A stretch of DNA of 20,289 bases, from IMG/VR virus record IMGVR_UViG_3300042923_000266, positions 1 through 20,289 of that record. One strand, 5' to 3'. This stretch comes from a virus. Within the stretch, counting starts at the first letter, position 1; every line of letters begins with the position of its first letter. The notes under the pieces are model-generated. The model ran no database searches. It had not been told where the DNA came from and was given only the letters and a program-made list of their open reading frames with translations. Made by a program: the position numbers and the translations under genes. Below, piece after piece: positions 15,292-20,289 of the stretch.

Positions 15292-15954
15292 ATGTGGAAT
15301 AAAGTAAACCAGCGTATTCAGCAGGCGCTCCAGAATATTCGCCAGGCTTTTCGTGTCGTCACCGGTTCGACAGACAGCACGACAAAGGTCCAGATGTTAC
15401 AGCTCAACGCTCTGGCCGGGGAGAAGCTGGACGGCGCGGAGTATTTTCAGCATTACGGATTCACGTCCAACCCGCTGGCCGGGTCTATGGGGATTGCTAT
15501 CCCTCTGAACGGGACGACGTCGCACACGGTCATTGTGGCCACGGAGCACGGCGCGTATCGTCTCACCTCCCTGAAGCCTGGCGAGGTGGCACTGTATACC
15601 GACGAAGGGACCAGCGTCGTCCTGAAGCGCGGGAAGATTGTCGAGACTACCTGCGACGTGTACCGCGTGAAGTGTAAAACCTATGAAGTCGACGCGGAGG
15701 AAAGCGCCGACTTTACCACCCCGCAACTGACCGCCAGCGAACAGGTCATCGCAACGGGCAAAATCAGCGGGAACGGCGGGATGGCCATCAAAGGCGGTGA
15801 AGGTGGCGCGACGGCCACGTTTGAGGGTACACTCCGCCAGACCGGCGGCAGTTATGAAACAGACGGCGACGTCAAAGCCGGGACCGTTTCACTCACTGGC
15901 CATGAACACCCGAACGGCAACGACGGCAACCCGACCGGCGCTCCTATTGCCTAA
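15292..15954 (+). CDS. Membrane-piercing spike / baseplate assembly protein, Mu gp45-like
   Basis: The 220-residue protein matches Mu gp45, the trimeric central spike (family P2 V). The N-terminal KVQMLQLNALAGEKLDGAEY and HYGFTSNPLAG blocks form the OB-like base. The last third is Gly/Thr-rich beta repeats (GNGGMAIKGGEGGATATFEG) ending in GHEHPNGNDGNPTGAPIA. In that end, His-x-His matches the apex motif that binds iron in spike proteins of this type. GAGG at 15280-15283, eight bases before ATG 15292, decides this start over an upstream in-frame ATG at 15214, which lies inside P. The stop is followed at once by the second copy of the 24-base motif. Confidence 0.92.
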   Translation: MWNKVNQRIQQALQNIRQAFRVVTGSTDSTTKVQMLQLNALAGEKLDGAEYFQHYGFTSNPLAGSMGIAIPLNGTTSHTVIVATEHGAYRLTSLKPGEVALYTDEGTSVVLKRGKIVETTCDVYRVKCKTYEVDAEESADFTTPQLTASEQVIATGKISGNGGMAIKGGEGGATATFEGTLRQTGGSYETDGDVKAGTVSLTGHEHPNGNDGNPTGAPIA

Positions 15955-15955
15955 T

Positions 15956-15979
15956 CGCTGAAGCCCCTCAGCCGCTCCC
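15956..15979 (+). repeat. 24-base intergenic motif, copy 2 (before gp46)
   Basis: It begins CGCTGAA and ends CAGCCGCTCCC and matches 3885-3908 at 23 of 24 bases. It starts one base after the gp45 stop and lies 28 bases before the gp46 start. It contains the same small dyad, GCTGA - six bases - TCAGC. Confidence 0.75.
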
Positions 15980-15987
15980 CTCCATGC

Positions 15988-16010
15988 CATGCTGCCAGAC
16001 TGGCAGCATG
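15988..16010 (+). promoter_or_regulatory. Perfect hairpin enclosing the gp46 start codon
   Basis: CATGCTGCCA (15988-15997) and TGGCAGCATG (16001-16010) form a perfect 10-pair stem with a three-base loop. The last three bases of the 3' arm are the ATG of the gp46-like gene. No T run follows, so it is not an intrinsic terminator. It could limit translation of gp46. Confidence 0.6.
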
Positions 16011-16358
16011 GACCAGAATATTTCTACCGCTACCGGCGATTACACACAAACCCGCGTTTACTCACTACAGAACGCGGTTTATCTGCGCCTTGAAACCCCG
16101 CTCGGGAGCTACTGGGCGGATCCTCTCTTAGGGTCCCGGCTCCATGAGCTGAAGCGCGAGAAGGACGTCCCACGCGTTCAGCTGCTGGCGGGGCAATACT
16201 CCCGCCAGGCACTTCAGCCGCTGCTGGATGACGGACGGGCGCAGACCATCACCGTCGACACGGAAAAAGGTCCAACAGGCTGGCTTTTTCTCTGGATTCG
16301 CGTCACCGACGCCTCCGGGACGCCGCACAAGTTTAAACACCCTGTAAGGATTGCATAA
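16008..16358 (+). CDS. Baseplate wedge protein, Mu gp46-like (GP46 family)
   Basis: The 116-residue protein reads NISTATGDYTQTRVYSLQNA, then LETPLGSYWADPLLGSRLHE, the signature of the Mu gp46 family, which takes the place of the gp25-like wedge component in contractile baseplates. I chose ATG 16008 because family members start just before NIST; the earlier in-frame ATG at 15984 would add eight residues read from the hairpin. Neither start has a Shine-Dalgarno sequence, which is unusual here. The stop overlaps the gp47 start (TAATG). Position after the spike and before the J-like protein is the Mu order. Confidence 0.87.
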   Translation: MDQNISTATGDYTQTRVYSLQNAVYLRLETPLGSYWADPLLGSRLHELKREKDVPRVQLLAGQYSRQALQPLLDDGRAQTITVDTEKGPTGWLFLWIRVTDASGTPHKFKHPVRIA

Positions 16359-17428
16359 TGCCGTTCCCGGTCCCTACCGTGGCGGAGAGTACCGCCCGCC
16401 AGCTGCGTGATATTGAAAACGCGCTACCTAATGAAGACGTGGACACCGGCACGGACAGCGATTATGGCGTCCGCGCTGCTGCCGTTTCTGGCGTGGCTGA
16501 TGGCCTTTACGCTTATCAGGGATGGATCGTCCGCCAGATTTTCCCCGATACCGCCGACCCGGAATATCTGGAGCTGCACTGTCGGACCCGTAACGTCTAC
16601 CGCAAAAAAGCCACCAGTTCGTCAGGCACGGCCAGCATCACCGGCACAGCCGGAAAGGTTCTCCCGAGCGGCTCCGAAATCCGGGGCGAAGGCGTGAGCG
16701 TCAACACCACCGAGTCCTGCACCGTCGACGACGACGGGACCGGACTGGTCGCCGTTAAAAGTACAGCCACCGGCGCACTGACGAACACCACAACCGTGAA
16801 GACGGCGACACTGGTCAGCCCGCCCGAAGGCATCAACAGCGCGGTATCAGTTAATCCCCTGACCGGTGGCACAGATAAAGAGTCTGACGACAGCCTGCTG
16901 GCCCGGTATCTGGATATCCTGCGCAAGCCTCCGGCAGGCGGGAACAAGTACGACTACAAACGCTGGGCGCTGGAGGTTGACGGGGTCACGTCGGCTTATG
17001 TCCAGCCATTACGGCGCGGACTGGGGACCGTCGACGTGGCGATCACGTCTGAGAACGACCTCCCTCCGCAGGACCTGGTCGACACCGTTCAGGCGCATAT
17101 TGAGGACCTCCGCCCGGTCACGGCGAAGGACACGCTGGTACTGGCTCCCACTAAAAAGCCGGTGGATTTTGTCATCCAGATTAAGACCAGCGGTCTCACG
17201 GTCGAGCAGGTGACGCCGCTGGTCCAGTCCGTTGTCACCGACTTTATGAACCGTCTGGAGCCGGGTCAGGAACTGATTATTTCCCAGCTCGAAACCCAGA
17301 TTTCCCTTATCTCCGGCGTGTCGGACCGCAAAATCGTGACCCCAGCCGCTAACGTCCCGGCTGTCATCGACGAAACGACGTGGGAATGGCTCAGGCCCGG
17401 GACCATCGACGTGGAGCCAATGGCGTGA
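16358..17428 (+). CDS. Baseplate J-like wedge protein, Mu gp47-like
   Basis: The 356-residue protein has the baseplate J family course. The N-terminus ends in YLELHCRTRNVYRKKATSSS; the middle holds LTGGTDKESDDSLLARYLDI and PPAGGNKYDYKRWALEV (residues about 167-207), a strongly conserved block of J-like proteins; a C-terminal region follows with PVTAKDTLVLAPTKKPVDFV. J-like proteins form the wedge arms that link the hub to the fibres and start sheath contraction. AAGGA before the ATG is the ribosome binding site. The start overlaps the gp46 stop, and the stop overlaps the GTG start of gp48. Confidence 0.92.
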   Translation: MPFPVPTVAESTARQLRDIENALPNEDVDTGTDSDYGVRAAAVSGVADGLYAYQGWIVRQIFPDTADPEYLELHCRTRNVYRKKATSSSGTASITGTAGKVLPSGSEIRGEGVSVNTTESCTVDDDGTGLVAVKSTATGALTNTTTVKTATLVSPPEGINSAVSVNPLTGGTDKESDDSLLARYLDILRKPPAGGNKYDYKRWALEVDGVTSAYVQPLRRGLGTVDVAITSENDLPPQDLVDTVQAHIEDLRPVTAKDTLVLAPTKKPVDFVIQIKTSGLTVEQVTPLVQSVVTDFMNRLEPGQELIISQLETQISLISGVSDRKIVTPAANVPAVIDETTWEWLRPGTIDVEPMA

Positions 17429-17997
17429 AAACGGTCGACTTATTTCGGGCGCTGATGCCACCGGTCAGCTACGACCCCAACGGAAAATATCTGTCCGCAG
17501 AGCTTCAGGCCGAGGCCAATCTGATGGACGCCGTCAAAGCGTCAGCGGGCCGCGTTCTGGCGTCGATTACGCCGTTCTATGCCTCCATGACCTTGTCCGA
17601 CTGGGAACGTGTCTATGACGTCGTCCCGCGTGAAGGGGCCACCCAGCAGGAGCGCCGCGAGAACGTGCTGGTCAAGATGGCCGCTACCGGCGGGCTGTCG
17701 ATTCCTTATTTCACCAGTCTGGCCGCCAGTCTCGGCTACACCATCACGATCACCGAGCCGAGAGCGTTTCAGGCGGGAGTAAACCGCTGCGGGGATCGCC
17801 TGTTCGTGGAGGGGATGCGCTGGGTATGGCAGGTCAACGTTCTGGGAGAAAGCACGCCTAAATACCGTTTCAGAGCCGGAGCATCGGCAGCAGGTGAGCC
17901 GCTGCTGGCGTTCGGTGTGTCCATTTTAGAAAGCACGTTTAAAGACCTTAAACCGGCCTTTACAGATTGTTATTTCACGTATGAGGGAGAGGAATAA
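17425..17997 (+). CDS. Baseplate/tail fibre attachment protein, Mu gp48-like (DUF2313), GTG start
   Basis: The 190-residue protein begins (GTG) KTVDLFRALMPPVSYDPNGK, continues with LMDAVKASAGRVLASITPFY and LSDWERVYDV, and then EGATQQERRENVLVKMAATG, matching the DUF2313 family that lies between the J-like protein and the fibre in Mu-like phages. It probably attaches fibres to the wedge, as gpI does in P2. The GTG at 17425 overlaps the gp47 stop (GTGA), and GGAG lies eight bases before. An upstream ATG at 17380 in the same frame lies inside gp47 and is unlikely. The stop overlaps the fibre start (TAATG). Confidence 0.88.
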   Translation: MKTVDLFRALMPPVSYDPNGKYLSAELQAEANLMDAVKASAGRVLASITPFYASMTLSDWERVYDVVPREGATQQERRENVLVKMAATGGLSIPYFTSLAASLGYTITITEPRAFQAGVNRCGDRLFVEGMRWVWQVNVLGESTPKYRFRAGASAAGEPLLAFGVSILESTFKDLKPAFTDCYFTYEGEE

Positions 17998-19385
17998 TGC
18001 AGGACTTAATGCCACCGGTAAACACACCGGATAAGTTGTTCCACGACGGCGACCCCACACAGGGTATCGAGGGGACTATCGTTACAGCGGAGTGGCTTAA
18101 TAATGACCAGTCAGCAGTCCGTGATGTACAGGGTGAATTAATTGCCGTTCTGGCAGAAGCAGCCATGACGCCCGACCCTGAAAAACAAGGACAGCTTATT
18201 GAAGCAATCAAGAAAATTGTGGGGGATGGTGTCAGTGACGGCGCTCTATTAAAGACAAATAATCTTTCCGATCTAGTTGATAACGCCCTGGCGCGGGAAC
18301 ACCTGCAACTTAAGGCCGCAGCAACAAAAGATGTCACTACGCAACATGATGATACTAACGGCGGGCGGTTAATGACGCTGGGGTGTCGTGGGATTGGTGG
18401 AGGTTCGGGAGATATGCTTCCGGGGGCTGATATAGACACAGCCGCTAAATATCTTAAGTTCTTAAAACCATATGGAGGCGGCATTTATCGGCCAATCTGG
18501 AATTCAGCAGTAACGAATCCTGATGGATTAACGAAATATTCAGTAAATTTCTTCGGTAACACTGGCGATACTTTCAGGCTAATTTCCATAGATTATAATA
18601 CCGGGAAAGTTATCGCAGTTGGTGCAAACCAGGCGGGGATTGATGCAGGCAAGGTCTATGTAAACGAATTGTATGGCAAGTTGAATAAACCTAATGCTGC
18701 GGATGTTGGGGCGCTACCCGCTGGAGGTGGGCGACTTACAGGAGTCTTAGAGATTTACAGCGTTGCGCCAATAATCCAACTGACTGAATCCGATACTGGT
18801 AAAAAATATTTCCTCGTTGCTGATGGCAGTGGTTTTCGCATCAATGAAGACTCCACTGGAGGGAACGCGGTGCTTTCATATGCTGGGGCGAGCAAGCAAC
18901 TAAAAACGGTTGGTCAGTTTGTGCCTGGGGACTTCGCTAACTTTGACGCCCGCTATCAGGCAAAAGGCAACTACACCCCCGCAGGACAAGCGTATACCAA
19001 AGCCGAGAGTGATGGTCGTTACCAGGTCAAAGGTAATTACACCCCCATCGGCACTGCATACACGAAAGCTGAATCTGACGCCCGCTACAGCCTTAAAAAC
19101 ACCGCCACCAAAGCCGCCAATGCAATGACCTCAAAAGATGCGTCAACAGGCGTTATGGAAGTGGTTATGAGCAATATCACCGTTGCGGCCAACACCAATG
19201 TAAGCGTCACTTTCAGCACCGCGTTTCCTTCGGTTTGCGTGGGGGTTGTCATCGCTTATGACGGGGCTGGACATGGTAACGACAGTGACTCTTCAATAGC
19301 TGTGGCGTCGTATACACGTACAGGCTGTGTGCTTCGTGCGAATAACGCTAACGGCAAATTCATGCTTATTGCAAAGGGGTATTAA
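17997..19385 (+). CDS. S: Tail fibre protein, Mu gpS-like
   Basis: The 462-residue fibre has a conserved N-terminal attachment part (residues 1-80: PVNTPDKLFHDGDPTQGIEG, VTAEWLNNDQ). A variable shaft follows, then two tandem 22-residue repeats of the YQ-KGNYTP-x5-YTKAESD type (residues about 320-363), then a C-terminal domain (about 380-462) resembling the gp53-like fibre tip with FSTAFPSVCVGVVIAYDGAG. The tip binds the host surface. From about 18200 the gene is clearly more AT-rich than its neighbours, suggesting that the shaft and tip were exchanged separately from the attachment part. It overlaps gp48 by one base and is followed after one base by U. Confidence 0.9.
   Translation: MQDLMPPVNTPDKLFHDGDPTQGIEGTIVTAEWLNNDQSAVRDVQGELIAVLAEAAMTPDPEKQGQLIEAIKKIVGDGVSDGALLKTNNLSDLVDNALAREHLQLKAAATKDVTTQHDDTNGGRLMTLGCRGIGGGSGDMLPGADIDTAAKYLKFLKPYGGGIYRPIWNSAVTNPDGLTKYSVNFFGNTGDTFRLISIDYNTGKVIAVGANQAGIDAGKVYVNELYGKLNKPNAADVGALPAGGGRLTGVLEIYSVAPIIQLTESDTGKKYFLVADGSGFRINEDSTGGNAVLSYAGASKQLKTVGQFVPGDFANFDARYQAKGNYTPAGQAYTKAESDGRYQVKGNYTPIGTAYTKAESDARYSLKNTATKAANAMTSKDASTGVMEVVMSNITVAANTNVSVTFSTAFPSVCVGVVIAYDGAGHGNDSDSSIAVASYTRTGCVLRANNANGKFMLIAKGY
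18954..19085 (+). repeat. Two tandem 66-base units in the fibre gene
   Basis: Units 18954-19019 and 19020-19085 each encode 22 residues with YQ-KGNYTP and YTKAESD, followed by a partial third start (YSLKN). The codons differ between units, so the duplication is old or under purifying selection. Such repeats form regular collar-like elements in fibre shafts. Confidence 0.8.
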
Positions 19386-19386
19386 G

Positions 19387-19809
19387 ATGACGGTCTACTT
19401 TAGCGCCTCTGAAAATGGCTTTTATGATGACGCTTTCAGGGCTGACTACACGGCCGCTGGGACGTGGCCTGATGATGCCGCTGCATTATCAGACCGATGG
19501 TACCAGTATCTCCTCAATGGACAATCTCTCGGTAGGATTGTGACGGTTAATGAATACGGCCAGCCAGTTCTTGCTGACCCGCCAGCCCGTACTAAAGAGC
19601 AATTTATTGACGAAGCTGATGCACGTAAAGCAGCACTCATAACTGCTGCAAGCGAAACAATCGCGATCCTGAAAGATGCTGTTGATTTAGGTAAGGCAAC
19701 AAAGGAAGAGGAAACCCGCCTGCTGGCATGGCGAGAGTATCGCGTGCTGTTAATGCGTGTCGATACGTCGTCTGCACCGGACATCGAATGGCCTGTCGTG
19801 TCTAATTGA
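19387..19809 (+). CDS. U: Tail fibre assembly chaperone, Mu gpU-like
   Basis: The 140-residue protein matches the tail fibre assembly (Caudo_TAP) family: YFSASENGFYDDAFR at the N-terminus, PDDAAALSDRWYQYLLNGQS, then a central helix (KEQFIDEADARKAALITAAS) and a conserved C-terminal W-REYRVLLMRVD and DIEWPV end. It helps the fibre fold and trimerise. The ATG at 19387 has AAAGGGG about eight bases before it; an upstream in-frame ATG at 19327 lies inside S and is rejected. It is co-translated with S. The stop lies inside a perfect dyad. Confidence 0.92.
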   Translation: MTVYFSASENGFYDDAFRADYTAAGTWPDDAAALSDRWYQYLLNGQSLGRIVTVNEYGQPVLADPPARTKEQFIDEADARKAALITAASETIAILKDAVDLGKATKEEETRLLAWREYRVLLMRVDTSSAPDIEWPVVSN

Positions 19810-19842
19810 TCGTTTGTAACGATCAATAAACGATAATTGATC
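19805..19842 (+). promoter_or_regulatory. Perfect dyad plus a third related half-site after U
   Basis: ATTGATCGTT (19805-19814) and AACGATCAAT (19818-19827) form a perfect inverted repeat with spacer TGT. A further AACGAT (19829-19834) and ATTGATC (19836-19842) follow. There is no T run, so an intrinsic terminator is unlikely. The layout suits binding of a dimeric regulator, upstream of the small ORF. The possible -10 boxes behind it (TAGCAT at 19845) are weak. Confidence 0.45.
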
Positions 19843-19886
19843 TGTAGCATCTATTTGAATGGTGTGGGTATTAGCAGAACACTATG

Positions 19887-19904
19887 CCCCTGACTTTACA
19901 GGGG
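19887..19904 (+). promoter_or_regulatory. Hairpin covering the small ORF's Shine-Dalgarno
   Basis: CCCCTG (19887-19892) pairs with CAGGGG (19899-19904) over a six-base loop. The 3' arm holds most of AGGGGG, the ribosome binding site of the GTG at 19913. The stem could reduce translation of this ORF. Confidence 0.4.
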
Positions 19905-19912
19905 GTGAAATA

Positions 19913-20062
19913 GTGGATTTAACAGAGCGTGAACGTGAGGTTTTAGCCTGGTTTATTGGCGAGAACTGGCAGGAGTTCGCCGCAAGGGCGGAAGAATTTT
20001 TAGGGGTGAATGGATTACACCGACTAGCAGAGAAGTTAAAACTCGACAAAGAGGCAAAATAA
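19913..20062 (+). CDS. Small acidic protein of unknown function
   Basis: I do not recognise this 49-residue product. It reads (GTG) DLTEREREVLAWFIGENWQE, then a helix-rich remainder (FAARAEEFLGVNGLHRLAEK) with a Lys-rich end. It is mostly helical and soluble-looking, with no signal or membrane segment. The GTG at 19913 has AGGGGG seven bases before it. An in-frame ATG at 19859 would give 67 residues but has no Shine-Dalgarno. The Shine-Dalgarno falls in the 3' arm of a hairpin. The gene sits alone between U and a terminator, behind a dyad, a place where Mu carries accessory genes. The function is unknown. Confidence 0.55.
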   Translation: MDLTEREREVLAWFIGENWQEFAARAEEFLGVNGLHRLAEKLKLDKEAK

Positions 20063-20069
20063 CAAAGAT

Positions 20070-20098
20070 ACCCCGGCTTTAAACCGGGGTTATTTTTA
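20070..20098 (+). terminator. Intrinsic terminator after the small ORF
   Basis: ACCCCGG (20070-20076) and CCGGGGT (20084-20090) form a seven-pair stem with loop CTTTAAA, followed by TATTTTT. It lies eight bases after the stop of the small ORF and would end the late transcript. Confidence 0.85.
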
Positions 20099-20112
20099 TC
20101 TGCCACTCACCA

Positions 20113-20289
20113 TTTGAAATCAATTTTGGACTGTCCAAAAGCGTTAAATTTTACGCCAATACTCAGTCCAGAATTGACTGCAAAACAGTCCAGAAAATTT
20201 CGCCGCGCTACAAAAGCACTGCGGTTTTTTACGTTTAATGATGCTCCGACGCTTTTTTTCAGGCCACTTTAGCTGTGGACTGGAAAACC
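20113..20289. repeat. Gene-free stretch with four CAGTCCA 7-mers and long inverted repeats; possible right end of the element
   Basis: No ORF is supported here. TGGACTG occurs at 20127-20133 and 20276-20282, and CAGTCCA at 20164-20170 and 20186-20192. The first copy lies in a near-perfect palindrome, TTTTGGAC-T-GTCCAAAA (20124-20140). Bases 20113-20133 and 20164-20184 form a 21-base inverted repeat with three mismatches. The two CAGTCCAGAA copies are direct repeats exactly 22 bases apart. This may be a set of protein-binding sites at the element's right end, an operator region, or a structured RNA. A weak hairpin with arms CCGC (20203-20206) and GCGG (20221-20224) runs into six T residues and might terminate transcription. 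Confidence 0.5.

Noticed and set aside
19805-19827. Dyad after U as an intrinsic terminator
   Set aside because: The stem is AT-containing and is followed by AAACGATAA, not a T run. The terminator at 20070-20098 is a much better end for this transcript.
17997-20289. Mu-type invertible G segment (gix sites, second S'/U' pair, gin)
   Set aside because: Only one fibre and chaperone set is present, I found no sequence resembling a gix site near the start of S or after U, and no invertase gene lies in the window. It could still lie beyond the right edge.
1-20289. Defence system, CRISPR array, tRNA or insertion sequence
   Set aside because: I saw no regularly spaced repeats, no tRNA-like cloverleaf, and no transposase or nuclease-type gene other than the terminase end. 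All long frames on the plus strand fit Mu-like structural genes.
1-20289. Many GGATCC sites spread over the window
   Set aside because: The sites appear frequent (for example near 780, 10001, 13835, 14450), but they fall in common GGG-ATC-C codon contexts and show no spacing pattern.

Overview
This window is the right-hand structural half of a Mu-like transposable phage or prophage of the Myoviridae morphotype. It lies in a moderately GC-rich enterobacterial-type background. The identification rests on gene order and product similarity, which follow phage Mu from the large terminase to the tail fibre chaperone without interruption: terminase (3' end only), portal, F, G, I protease/scaffold, gp33-like, T major head, gp35-like, gp36-like, gp37-like, gp38-like, L sheath, M tube, gp41-like chaperone, gp42 tape measure, N, P, gp45 spike, gp46, gp47, gp48, S fibre and U chaperone. 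Every gene is on the + strand, and most junctions are stop/start overlaps of 1-20 bases, as expected for co-translated late genes.

Layout. Positions 1-3729 hold DNA packaging and early head assembly (terminase, portal, F, G), closed by a strong intrinsic terminator at 3738-3768. A 208-base gap follows, at the place of the Mu late promoter PI. It holds a perfect 11-3-11 dyad (3820-3844) and a possible -10 box, and probably starts a second late transcript. Positions 3938-7914 hold the protease with a nested scaffold, a small head protein, the major head protein, and head completion and connector proteins. Positions 7895-12734 hold the contractile tail: sheath, tube, a chaperone pair joined by a probable -1 frameshift, and the tape measure. 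Positions 12734-17997 hold the hub, spike and baseplate wedge. Positions 17997-19809 hold one tail fibre and its chaperone, more AT-rich than the rest. No second fibre set, Gin-type invertase or recognisable gix site was seen.

The last 480 bases carry a small unrecognised ORF, an intrinsic terminator, and a 190-base stretch without a gene. That stretch is dense in copies of the 7-mer CAGTCCA. It may be the right end of the element with transposase-binding sites, but this is only an inference.

Most of the window is ordinary Mu-like structural content. The points that deserve a second look are: (1) the -1 frameshift geometry of the tail chaperone; (2) a 24-base motif repeated with one mismatch about 12 kb apart, each copy just before a gene (I and gp46) that lacks a Shine-Dalgarno sequence; (3) a perfect hairpin whose 3' arm ends in the gp46 start codon; (4) two perfect dyads in intergenic regions; (5) the CAGTCCA repeat cluster at the right edge. 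I did not find evidence of a defence system or other cargo operon.
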